Shown: positions 8,701 to 14,837 of the stretch, piece after piece
Numbering within the stretch: the stretch's first letter is position 1
How the letters are laid out: each line of letters opens with the position of its first letter
Source: Candidatus Omnitrophota bacterium
Lineage (GTDB): Bacteria; Omnitrophota; Gorgyraeia; Zapsychrales; JANLHA01
Length of the DNA: 17,205 nt
Reading direction: 5' to 3'
NCBI GenBank assembly: GCA_023247815.1
Contig: JAHFFS010000010.1
Span: 1 to 17,205, forward strand
Position numbers and translations under genes: made by a program
The notes under the pieces: generated by a model
What the model was told of the DNA's origin: nothing
Database searches by the model: none
The model's input: the letters and a program-made list of their open reading frames with translations, nothing else

Positions 8701-11700
8701 CCCGTGGATGAAGATGATTTGGGGCGGAGATGTTGGACCGCTCATGCAGGATTTGGAAGATTTACGCCATGAAGCAGCCTTTCGTCACTATTTTCCCTAT
8801 ACATCGCTTGGGAGGATGCGCGATAGTGAAAAAGATATGGCAATAATTATCGTGAACAAAAATGTGGGAGCGCTGTTGGATTGGATGGCAAATGAGGATG
8901 ATCCGTTGACGCATCGAAAGTTATTTCAGCTTGTCTTGCTGGTTTACGCAAAGAATATCATTGGTGAACGAAAAATGAGTGATGGCAATACCCTTGACGC
9001 ATTGGCCCAAATTGAGCAGTTCGCGCAAAAACTAGAGAAAGACGGTCTGTATACCGCAGAAAACAATCCGATCCGAATCGCGATGAAGCATTTCAGCATC
9101 ATGAAACAGATCAAGGAAGCGATCCCAAAGACCCTTGACGAAGAAGAAATTCAGTTCCAGCAGTACCGCGGCCAGGAATTGATGAGGAAAATAAGGCATG
9201 CCTTTGAAGAAATTCCGGTCAATGTTCAGGGCGATATTGCGAAACCGCCGTCAAAGAGCGATAAGACGCAGGTGGTAGACAAAGCAACGGCTAAAAATAA
9301 TCTTAAAAATGTTTTGGAAAATAGCCTTAACGATTCGGCAATGCCCTTAGAGGATGAACAAGTGAAGGTTGATGAGCAGTTTTCCGAAGAAGAATTGCTT
9401 GCCCAGCAAAAAGAAGTCGCCGAGCGTTTACGGGAACTAGACAAGCAAGACATTTACCAGAGACTTACCGAAATGTTAAGGACTCTTATGGTCGTTGATA
9501 AACCCGTCAATAATGAAGATATTAGCACAATTGAAAATCGGCTGCGGGATCCTAATATGCTCCAATCGATTGAGCTTTATGGAGAAGATGATGAGGGAAG
9601 GATCAAGCAGATTGTTGCGCAGACTAAGGCCATGAAGGAAAAGGTCAAACAAAATTTTGTTAAGCCGAAGGAAGAACGACGGATAGCAGAGAGCGAGAAT
9701 TCGTTCGCGGATTTTTTGCAAACGATGGATAGTTCTCTTGAGCAATTCAAAAACGAGATGAGGGAACACAAAAATTCATTGTTGGCAAAGCTAGGGCTAG
9801 GAGAAGAATTGACTGAAGCGGAATGGAATTTTATTCTGGATCTTCCGAATTCTTATGAGATGGTTCCCGGGACAGGGGGAAGTTCCGGCAGTGGTCGGCA
9901 ATATGGCGACAAGACCTCTGGTTTTCGGCAATCGGTGCATACGAATGAAGATGAAGCTCAGGGAAAAGAAGTCATCGAGTTGTTAGGAGACCCTCCTCCT
10001 AAAATACCGGAAAAGGTCACCATCAGAAGGAGTGGTCCTGATCTCAATTCGCGTGATGAACGGATGCAAGAGATGACGCGGCTCGCGGCCAGCACCGGCG
10101 ATCTTGAGGACGCGATCAATTTGTTTGTCCTTAACCAACCGCAATTGAAACAGCGTTTTACCCACGATGGGATTCCGGTCCCAGAACGTTTCGCCGGCGG
10201 ATACCCTCCGGATCAATCTTTTGTGCGCTCCGGTCAACACCCGCGCCAGGAACAAAAGCAGATTGTGATTTGCGGGGATGTGGCAAAGTTTCGGCAGACC
10301 CCGGTCATGAGCGAATTCATTCATCATTTGAAGGAACTGAATTATCGGGTAACGATCATTACCGACGGGTCATCGCCGCAAGCACTTGAAGAGGTTTATC
10401 CAGGGGAAGACTATAAAGTCATCGACATTGCCGATCTTTATCGAGACATTGAGGCGCCGTATCTTTATCAGGGGTTTCGATATACTCTCAAGGATGGGAA
10501 GAAAGAAGAGCAGCCTGCCGCTGAAGAAGAAGGCAATGCCGCCGAAGAAATGGAAGAAACCGCGCACCAGCAGTTGCCGAAATTCCAAGCGTATTTGGAT
10601 CAAGCCTTTGCCGGGATCGCGGGCGTTCAGTATAAGGTTTCACTCAAGGTCGGCAGCGACGGAGAAGAGCATTTGGCGTTGGACGTGCGGATAGACTCAG
10701 AAGCGCCAGCGTCCATATTTTTGACTCTGGATTTTAGCGAATTTGATCTGCGAACAGTAGTCTTGAATACCTTGAATACTAACTATGCTTTTGGAATAAA
10801 AAACAAAATGATGCAATCGTTGCTTTCCGCGATCAATCTTGAATATCTTGACATGAGGGACTCTCTACGCGTAGATCCGATTGCTTTGCTTGCAACACAT
10901 CCTAACCATGAAAAATTAAAAGTCATTGTCGCTGACGGAAGGGAACAAACTTTTAAAGATGTCCCGCAGGACTTAAAAGATGCCGCCATGGAGAAAGAGC
11001 GAGAAGAGATTGAAGCGGAGTTGCAGAAGCCTGGGTATCGGATCGAAGTGGTAAAAGATAACGGTGAAAAATATTTATCATTGGTATTTTATCTATCCTT
11101 AACAGCCGTTCCCGATGTGAGTGTTTGTAAAAATAAAGGGTATCTTAAGGAAATATGGTTTCCTATGGGCTCAAAAATCAATGATTATTCCGGTCTTACT
11201 GCCTTGCGCCGCCATCCAAATTTAAGGCGCCTTGGATTGCCACATGCTGCACGAAATATTGAATTCTTAAGAGGGTTTCAGCAAATCGAAAATATAAATA
11301 TGATGAATACTCAAGTTGGTGATATTTCGCCGCTATACGGTTTAAAAAATTTGGCAAAATTAGATACTTTGGGGAATTTGTTTTCACTCAAGCAGGTCGG
11401 GGAACTCTATCAACGTCATCCCCATCCCGAAAAGTTAGAGGTCTATTGGAGCAACGATCAGACTTTTCATGGCTACAGCGAATTCAAGGAATTTATGGCA
11501 AGCCGGCAGCAAACCCTTCCGGAAGCGCCGGAGGTTGCGGGTATCAAACAGCAAAAGGAGGAGTTTCAAGAATATTTGGATAATGCCTTTGCCGGGATCG
11601 CGGGCGTTACGTATACGGTTTCGTCCAAAGTCGGTAGTGATGGAGAAGAGCATTTGGCGTTGAATTTGAAAATTGATTCAAAAGAAGGAGTGGATAAACT

Positions 11701-14700
11701 TTATACTTTGGATTCCGGTCATTTTGATTTACGGACAGTATTCATTGAAAGAAATTTATTAAGTACTAATCCATCCGTTGGCATGCGAGAGCGGGTTATG
11801 ATTAATAGATTCTTGTATACGGTAATCAATCTGGAATATCTTGATCTTCAGAAGACCATGCTGGATGAAGAGGTTGTGCCATTTTGGAGTCATTTCCTTG
11901 CGTTTCACGCTAATCATGAAAAGTGTAAGATTAAAATTGGTGAAGGGCTGGAAATCACATTTGCAAATGTCCCTCAGGACTTAAAAGATGCCGCCATGGA
12001 GAAAGAGCGAAAGGACATCGAGGCGGAGTTGAAGAAACAAGGGTATGAAAATGTTGTATTTGTTGGGGTTAGTAGAAACTATTTGCGGTTGGAGTTCGAT
12101 ACATCTTCCTTAACCGCCGTCCCAGACTTGAGTTTTTGCAAAAATAAGGGTTATCTTACTGAAATAACGTTTGATAATGAATCAAAAATCAAAGATTTCT
12201 CCAGACTTGCGGATTTGTACCAACATCCAAATCTTACATGGATCTCATTGCCAAAAGCCGTGCGAAATATTGAGTTCTTAAAAGGGTTTCATCAACTCCA
12301 GGGTATAGAACTTGAGAATACTGAAGTGCGAGATATTTCACCACTATATGGTTTGAAAAGTTTGAATAAATTAAACATTGCTGGGAGTATTTTAATTTCT
12401 ATTGATCAGGTTGAAGAGCTTTACCGACATCATCCGGATCCGGATCATTTAGATGTTGTCATGACAATCGATGGCAAGCATACGATTTTTAGTGGCTACA
12501 GCGAATTCAAGGAATTTATGGCAAGCCAGCCAGCCCAGCCAGAAACCCTAGTGGTTACGCCGCTCGAGAAAGAGGTTGATATAGCCCAGCAAATGGACAT
12601 TGCTAGAGCGATATTACAAAGAAACGGCGTACCAGAAAATGAGGCCGAGCCTTCAGCCGAGCCTTCAGCAAATTTGGAAGTAGAGCCAAAAGGTGAAGGA
12701 ATATATCTTGATTTGAGTTCAGCAACTTCTGACAAATTGGATTTAAAGGATTTTGAGAAATTGACAGCTTTAAGGACCTTAATGCTGCCTTTTGGGAGTT
12801 TAGAGGACGAGCGCGTTAGACAGGTTCTATTACAATTATCGAGCTTGCAATATTTAGGTGTTGTTGTGGAAAACCTTGACGATGTAGCGACGCTTGAAGC
12901 CGGGCGGTTGATAGCCCGACGACATCCTAATAAAAATCTTACCATTGATTTGTGGAAGGGCAATTCTTATAAGAAGATCAAGGTCGCTGATTTCCAGCAA
13001 GAAGAAGTTTTAGCGAAAGATGCCGAATGGACGCGCCAGAAGCAGTTGGCCGCCGATGTGCTACGAGCGAATGGGATGGAGGTGAATAAGCAAACACTTT
13101 ACGATGTCACCGCCGCCGATGGGGCCAAGGGATTTGGTTTGGATTTTAGCACGTATTCTGGGGATTATCAGCAATTGACATTGGAAGGTTTGAAAGATAT
13201 CACCTTGCTAAAGTCGATGCGCTGGTCTGGAATCTCTCAAGAGTGGGAATTTTCCCATGTTATCAGACAAATTATGCAGTTCACACAAAATATCGACCAG
13301 ATTAATTTTGGGGCTATCCTAGAAAAAAAGGATATACTCCAGAACCTGACCAGGCTTCTTCATAGATACAATAATAAAAATCTCAAAATCGATCTAAATG
13401 GCCGAATTTTAGATAGTCAAACTCACTTCATAGATTTTAATCTTCAAAGAAAATATGTAGAGCAATTTTTGTCGAAATTCGGATCGCAAAATAACAGCGC
13501 TGAATTTCATGGTGATCAGGAGAGTAATTACGAAATTGATTTAATTGTAGGAGTAGCAAATTGGGATTCTATGAATGAAATCGCCATGCTTTCTTATCTG
13601 GCGAAATTGACTATATCTGGCCTGCAACCAAAAGACATATCTGACTTGCATAGAATGTCCAAATTGAAATTATTAAAGCTTGAGGACGCGCAAATCAGCA
13701 AAGAGTGGAAAGCGGCAGTTTACGAGCTTTTTGACAATCATCCCCATCCGGAGATTTTAACCGTCGAGTTTGCCGATGATATCAACTACGATTATGCCGA
13801 TTGGCAAAGTGATAGGCATTTTAAAATTGGGGGAGCCATTTTCAAGACGCTAGGTCTTAGTAGTAACAATAAAGTTGGTTTTACGAGCTTGAGGTATGAT
13901 GGCAAGAGTGATATTGCGAGCTTGGACTTGGAAGAGGCTGATCCACAGCGTTGGGACGCGAGTTTTTTAAATCAATTGGCAGAAATGAATTTGTTAGGCC
14001 ATATCTATTTGCCAGCGATGGACGAAAATAATACTTTGTTTTTGGGCGCATTGGCTAAATTTCCTCATTTCGAGATATTAGGACTACGCAAGAATCAACG
14101 GACACCAACACTGATTAAAAATATCTTAAATGCTTTTCGTGACCATCCAAACAAAGATAGCATTACAGTCTTTTTTAAGGATGATTCCCATTCGACCAAG
14201 TTATCGGAATTAGCAAAAGAAGACATTGAGCAGAAGGAAATCAATATTGATGATTTGCTGGTGGAGATGATGAATTCCTTAGTGGATCCGGTTGCCGCCT
14301 TAAGGCAGGTCAGGGGACGTTTTAAGAACGACCAGGAGTTGGATCAATTTGAGCAGGTCTTGGTAAAATTGAAAGATGAGAAGCTTTTGGCCGTTGATAA
14401 AAGGAAGCAGGTTGAGGATGTTCTTAGTAAAGGGGATGCTTTTTTTCTCAGCGTTGACAGCCTTGAGAAGCCGGTGATGCCACAAGATCCGTCGATCTTT
14501 AACAAAGGTGGTATTGATTTGAATCCAGAACATCTGCAGATGCAGATCGAAGGGGATGGCATCAAAATCGAAACGCCTGTTAATCTTAAAAGTTATCCAT
14601 TTCCCATTGAAGGGTTGACTCCCATCATCATTCACCGGCAACCGGTTGCTGATCTGCGCTTGTTATTGGGCGGTAAAGAGGAAGACGCGGAAGAGCCGGC

Positions 14701-14725
14701 GGAAAAATTGAGTTCGCTTAATTGA
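2645..14725 (+). CDS. Giant exported multi-AAA+ / metallopeptidase-like / LRR protein (4026 aa)
   Basis: One uninterrupted frame encodes 4026 residues. In order: signal peptide 1-43; N-terminal module about 44-560 with HELDE at 471-475; four AAA-like cores without P-loop about 597-1090; two full AAA+ modules with Walker A at 1356-1363 and 1685-1692; HExxH (H2007-H2011); acidic and helical region about 2150-2410; Gly/Ser linker about 2408-2420; Rossmann-like segment about 2537-2600; eight LRR-like units about 2645-3860; conserved tail 3955-4026. There is no second hydrophobic helix, so the body should lie outside the cytoplasm, either cleaved or anchored. The two full AAA+ modules carry sensor-2 motifs SLRDI (R1544) and FRELE (R1873) like MoxR and midasin. 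A protein-remodelling or proteolytic machine on or beyond the membrane is inferred. The start is uncertain (2645, 2654 or 2672). It is flanked by gaps and appears monocistronic. Confidence 0.9.
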   Translation: MKPMIHINFMYLIRNSGLTRFLTGVVLFFFAFNVTIYPSIGYAQINLSLPAAGSMVQVSSSVVPAMLKGVRVNPNDPFRLDFLVDSGESNLTGPALQDESYKLIKYFLASLTIPEKDLWVNLSPYEKNRITPQAFGQTEMGRDLLAQDYLLKQMTASLIYPESELGQTFWDKIYKTAYEKFGTTNIPINTFNKVWIVPQTAKIFTQNNTAYIVDCHLKVMLEEDYLAIRQNSSHQDDVGQPLTSADLQELNQLSSQAIRTLVLPVLEKEVNEGQNFALLRQVFHSLILAAWYKKSIRESVMNTIYVDQAKIEGVDVEDKNIKEKIYQQYLEAFKKGVYNYIKEEYDSGQETTVPRKYFSGGVDAKRISEIIEQVASMSGVKSIGQVTTESVVLVPHRVVNRYIAEHLPVDLKQNKGNIVTYEKMGAAYLVPIFGLLANTGQFAHVGLGQVYGQPVVYIDEKYVNDANVRQHELDEIAQWEALAVQLGKAQGQDKLSAKEMRQWITNNFLLAQKLSEEFHRKSHSIEQVFSAAEQQGLLPEDVSQLYPEEWELAKGEQAINIAAGGNEKIAAAAPSDLAEQEKLWLSTPEQLIKENKRLIIADNTDAVDAKLYEQARKENIPYLRVTIKDQSDLDRLNKVLKVDDQGGFEHVDGLLVRFLKTNKKGILLIDYNGSDKGLAVGFHDMFANQPRYADVTFSNEIQVFGVLGREQIDEYDSSFTSRLRHRTMVLDEADPVDQMPKANIPVNAITANVMESPFIREELIEDFSIGENGKFVNTPGKLVQAMLEDRPLVLRGADLTNKNLRHLLRQVLLRREVEFNGETIKAGDHFAIFIEEIKDYSAGVANKELTRIGEKTDQDDEIWLINHETQDRLLKMSHIGNERIENQLVRQPGILEYLNHPEKLKNERLNIRITSRLDDWVWHAIMHAEGKVNIEVAPWVWVTVPAVYKNFRSGTLSAKTAVREEKSLEDVIKEKTMIIDGEDPIFIQTQVENLLQGKPYVVYPATAETTMTQLFEYPTFSTVPGGKRRYESVKQDLYNLLLEGQTVVLTGLEHNEGLLRELESAFSNQPYLIINGERVALPGKLIVIKRKQLDLQLSVKNAVTLDPSDEAVKQILETEFKDVFSKEDYARVLELRELFAKNIPVPAVDKLYLEEPNFHLQRLRNLFEYRRKGYTWLEAFESNFISHYRGDEEITAYLRCMVRTKFDVEDRDFGVEGTERPYKSVNGTKLSNVLNKTGGVIDLSHFFWQVADTLSLDLLQKIGINPSFKLSSGEDVEKVFYLVRQAQVVRSMLQKDQELEEFYHHKFSIYKNKTYTIEEAPLLYEDARVGGSETWQDRGRMVEAALDTVGAVMLKGPQATGKSYIAELMGEKYSGYEVFSLTTGSDVDESKVVSKRAYQKSADGSERIEIEDETIAKWAKCEKGILIVDEANLTDPYFWNFLKGFFSKNPYIWINGTRFELRNHKIIFTGNQETLPGRKYQELIEEYMPTVYFTPFTRPELKDIIGKNQYIEDSMPMAPAIRELLLDLHFLFVDTNPSIGFSLRDIQDLTNRIKAFMTDEVLQERMANKDAWEAMVKRQIVTLAWDVYNGNFNREEREALHHKIIQKFGVNILYDYEKSVIAKVIQQNGKVINSTNGEGKLYVTDFIALLIDSYQKMLSMREWRVAALKAGKKVLQGKQAMITEGPPGRGKDVTLIQVLEHDVVVGKLEQQGYREMNLSDSSISEEERNGKRYYVVNAQPDNTDHLVAVIERAKEEGAIVIVREANILPTDFLERFNDVLTGNAQPGFLLFATINSPDFSGRQKFSTALQNRVVYKRAADYTQAELLDLAQTMVQDENLTDPKLVFSALKYAIQIHVWMRAQIKEAKHRPTFRELEDVLRQIIAAYQAKGKDSFKSERIAIVQRIVYQIYGPLYLQQFLDGRSIPPVKQVMQFKEPRLDEIKFLETLGQSIVPRALGRVRIAIIKNRPDKGGGHFQIMKDENGQYFVQISIHGEGFSNPAFLRTFFHEISHGLFTRNLTPWMKMIWGGDVGPLMQDLEDLRHEAAFRHYFPYTSLGRMRDSEKDMAIIIVNKNVGALLDWMANEDDPLTHRKLFQLVLLVYAKNIIGERKMSDGNTLDALAQIEQFAQKLEKDGLYTAENNPIRIAMKHFSIMKQIKEAIPKTLDEEEIQFQQYRGQELMRKIRHAFEEIPVNVQGDIAKPPSKSDKTQVVDKATAKNNLKNVLENSLNDSAMPLEDEQVKVDEQFSEEELLAQQKEVAERLRELDKQDIYQRLTEMLRTLMVVDKPVNNEDISTIENRLRDPNMLQSIELYGEDDEGRIKQIVAQTKAMKEKVKQNFVKPKEERRIAESENSFADFLQTMDSSLEQFKNEMREHKNSLLAKLGLGEELTEAEWNFILDLPNSYEMVPGTGGSSGSGRQYGDKTSGFRQSVHTNEDEAQGKEVIELLGDPPPKIPEKVTIRRSGPDLNSRDERMQEMTRLAASTGDLEDAINLFVLNQPQLKQRFTHDGIPVPERFAGGYPPDQSFVRSGQHPRQEQKQIVICGDVAKFRQTPVMSEFIHHLKELNYRVTIITDGSSPQALEEVYPGEDYKVIDIADLYRDIEAPYLYQGFRYTLKDGKKEEQPAAEEEGNAAEEMEETAHQQLPKFQAYLDQAFAGIAGVQYKVSLKVGSDGEEHLALDVRIDSEAPASIFLTLDFSEFDLRTVVLNTLNTNYAFGIKNKMMQSLLSAINLEYLDMRDSLRVDPIALLATHPNHEKLKVIVADGREQTFKDVPQDLKDAAMEKEREEIEAELQKPGYRIEVVKDNGEKYLSLVFYLSLTAVPDVSVCKNKGYLKEIWFPMGSKINDYSGLTALRRHPNLRRLGLPHAARNIEFLRGFQQIENINMMNTQVGDISPLYGLKNLAKLDTLGNLFSLKQVGELYQRHPHPEKLEVYWSNDQTFHGYSEFKEFMASRQQTLPEAPEVAGIKQQKEEFQEYLDNAFAGIAGVTYTVSSKVGSDGEEHLALNLKIDSKEGVDKLYTLDSGHFDLRTVFIERNLLSTNPSVGMRERVMINRFLYTVINLEYLDLQKTMLDEEVVPFWSHFLAFHANHEKCKIKIGEGLEITFANVPQDLKDAAMEKERKDIEAELKKQGYENVVFVGVSRNYLRLEFDTSSLTAVPDLSFCKNKGYLTEITFDNESKIKDFSRLADLYQHPNLTWISLPKAVRNIEFLKGFHQLQGIELENTEVRDISPLYGLKSLNKLNIAGSILISIDQVEELYRHHPDPDHLDVVMTIDGKHTIFSGYSEFKEFMASQPAQPETLVVTPLEKEVDIAQQMDIARAILQRNGVPENEAEPSAEPSANLEVEPKGEGIYLDLSSATSDKLDLKDFEKLTALRTLMLPFGSLEDERVRQVLLQLSSLQYLGVVVENLDDVATLEAGRLIARRHPNKNLTIDLWKGNSYKKIKVADFQQEEVLAKDAEWTRQKQLAADVLRANGMEVNKQTLYDVTAADGAKGFGLDFSTYSGDYQQLTLEGLKDITLLKSMRWSGISQEWEFSHVIRQIMQFTQNIDQINFGAILEKKDILQNLTRLLHRYNNKNLKIDLNGRILDSQTHFIDFNLQRKYVEQFLSKFGSQNNSAEFHGDQESNYEIDLIVGVANWDSMNEIAMLSYLAKLTISGLQPKDISDLHRMSKLKLLKLEDAQISKEWKAAVYELFDNHPHPEILTVEFADDINYDYADWQSDRHFKIGGAIFKTLGLSSNNKVGFTSLRYDGKSDIASLDLEEADPQRWDASFLNQLAEMNLLGHIYLPAMDENNTLFLGALAKFPHFEILGLRKNQRTPTLIKNILNAFRDHPNKDSITVFFKDDSHSTKLSELAKEDIEQKEINIDDLLVEMMNSLVDPVAALRQVRGRFKNDQELDQFEQVLVKLKDEKLLAVDKRKQVEDVLSKGDAFFLSVDSLEKPVMPQDPSIFNKGGIDLNPEHLQMQIEGDGIKIETPVNLKSYPFPIEGLTPIIIHRQPVADLRLLLGGKEEDAEEPAEKLSSLN
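2783..4330 (+). other. N-terminal Omnitrophota-type module of the giant protein
   Basis: Residues about 47-560. Conserved-looking blocks are NPNDPFRLDFLVDSGES, LIKYFLASLTIPEKDLWVNL, FNKVWIVPQTAKIF, PRKYFSGGV and YIDEKYVNDANVRQHELDEI. From memory, near-identical phrases recur at the start of other giant Omnitrophota proteins; this was not searched. HELDE (H471, E472, E475) could bind a metal, but no third ligand is evident. Function unknown. Confidence 0.55.
4433..5920 (+). other. Four shrunken AAA-like cores lacking P-loops
   Basis: Four successive units show a first strand at residues about 597 (RLIIADNTDAVD), 726 (RTMVLDEADPVD), 860 (IWLINHETQ) and 975 (KTMIIDGEDPIF). Each is followed by a Walker-B-like strand and helix near 665 (GILLIDYN), 791 (PLVLRGADL), 909 (LNIRITSRLDDWVW) and 1044 (GQTVVLTGLEH). 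Spacing is about 115-135 residues, the size of an AAA alpha/beta core without its helical lid. None has GxxxxGK[ST]. Units 2 and 4 share TMxxDxxDP at their start, suggesting internal duplication. The match to the intact module downstream is by eye only. Confidence 0.45.
6677..7560 (+). other. First complete AAA+ module (MoxR/midasin-like)
   Basis: Walker A GPQATGKS at residues 1356-1363 (K1362), Walker B GILIVDEAN with D1429 and E1430, sensor 1 N1471 in IIFTGNQ, and sensor 2 R1544 in GFSLRDIQDL. All catalytic residues needed for ATP binding and hydrolysis are present. The insert WINGTRFELRNHKIIF between Walker B and sensor 1 is the beta-hairpin region usual in dynein-related AAA_5 and MoxR proteins. 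Confidence 0.85.
7621..8400 (+). other. Second AAA+ module, with altered Walker motifs
   Basis: Walker A is EGPPGRGKD (K1691, then D1692 where Ser/Thr is expected). Walker B is AIVIVREAN, with R1763 in place of the Mg-coordinating Asp but catalytic Glu E1764 kept. Sensor 1 N1795 (FATINSPD), an ALQNRV segment like the arginine-finger region of midasin, and sensor 2 R1873 (TFRELEDVL) are present. It probably binds nucleotide poorly or only structurally. Confidence 0.75.
8450..9110 (+). other. HExxH metallopeptidase-like domain
   Basis: Residues about 1936-2155. FFHEISHGLF supplies H2007, E2008 and H2011, preceded by a strand (GQYFVQISIHG) as in zincins. A plausible third ligand is E2038 or E2043 in DLEDLRHEAAF, 27-32 residues after the second His, the gluzincin range; the EDLRHE wording resembles the second motif of M49 peptidases, but the HExxH spacing does not. 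Function as a protease is inferred. Confidence 0.6.
10577..12527 (+). repeat. Tandem duplication of about 1 kb within the giant gene
   Basis: Copy 1 is about 10577-11504 and copy 2 about 11561-12527. Identical blocks anchor them: the 18-bp block at 10610 and 11591 (offset 981), the GGACTTAAAAGATGCCGCC block at 10969 and 11977 (offset 1008) and a 34-bp identical block at 11471 and 12494 (offset 1023). The growing offset shows in-frame insertions in copy 2. Each copy encodes two LRR-like units. Confidence 0.85.
12644..12667 (+). repeat. 12-bp tandem duplication
   Basis: GCCGAGCCTTCA occurs twice in direct succession and encodes a doubled Glu-Pro-Ser-Ala linker between LRR-like units. It is in frame and looks recent because the copies are identical. 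Confidence 0.8.
14501..14725 (+). other. Conserved C-terminal tail of the giant protein
   Basis: Residues 3953-4026. Blocks NKGGIDLNPEHLQMQIEG, IEGLTPIIIHRQPVADL and LLLGG followed by an acidic end and SSLN. From memory, the same order (GGID-N, then P-III--PV, then LLG) ends many otherwise unrelated giant Omnitrophota proteins. Such shared tails often direct secretion or surface attachment; that role is inferred. Confidence 0.5.
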
Positions 14726-14773
14726 TTTAAAAAATTCAAACTCGCGCGCGATTCCGAAAAAAATGAGCAGCTC

Positions 14774-14802
14774 TTGTAATGACACGGTCATTATGATACT
14801 AT
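14774..14802 (+). promoter_or_regulatory. Predicted promoter of the Fic gene
   Basis: TTGTAA (14774-14779), 17 bp, TACTAT (14797-14802) preceded by TGA, giving an extended -10. Transcription would start near 14809. The spacer is occupied by one palindrome and the -10 by another. Confidence 0.45.
14777..14793. promoter_or_regulatory. Palindromic operator candidate 1
   Basis: TAATGAC-ACG-GTCATTA, perfect 7-bp arms with a 3-bp centre, lying between the -35 and -10 of the Fic promoter. Confidence 0.55.
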
Positions 14803-14815
14803 CATTGTGATAGTA
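14797..14815. promoter_or_regulatory. Palindromic operator candidate 2
   Basis: TACTATCA-TTG-TGATAGTA, perfect 8-bp arms with a 3-bp centre, 3 bp after operator 1 and covering the -10 and likely transcription start. There is no T-run, so it is not a terminator. Confidence 0.6.
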
Positions 14816-14837
14816 CAGTAATGAGGAAAGACGTTAC

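Larger units (their letters stand above)
10577..14225 (+). repeat. Eight LRR-like units with HP-type caps
   Basis: Each unit starts with an amphipathic helix ending in Gly (for example AEWTRQKQLAADVLRANGM), then LRR-like strands (NLEYLDM, LTAVPDLS, DISPLYGL), and ends with a cap of the form HPxxxxLxVxxxD (THPNHEKLKVIVADG, RHPHPEKLEVYW, HHPDPDHLDVV, RHPNKNLTIDLW, NHPHPEILTVEFAD, DHPNKDSITVFFKDD). Approximate starts: 10577, 10971, 11561, 11981, 12590, 13010, 13445, 13805. Units 1-2 and 3-4 are recent copies; 5-8 are diverged. Probable protein- or glycan-binding array. Confidence 0.65.

Noticed and set aside
10262..10440. VWA/MIDAS domain as in midasin (IVICGDVAKF ... VTIITDGSS)
   Set aside because: The DxSxS motif is missing and the TDG follows after only about 30 residues, too close for a VWA fold. 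I describe it only as Rossmann-like.
14742..14751. TCGCGCGCGA palindrome as a regulatory site
   Set aside because: Alternating CG makes a palindrome of this length unremarkable, and it has no promoter context.
14797..14815. Intrinsic terminator of the giant gene
   Set aside because: The hairpin is AT-rich with a 3-base loop and no T-run, and it overlaps a plausible promoter for the next gene.
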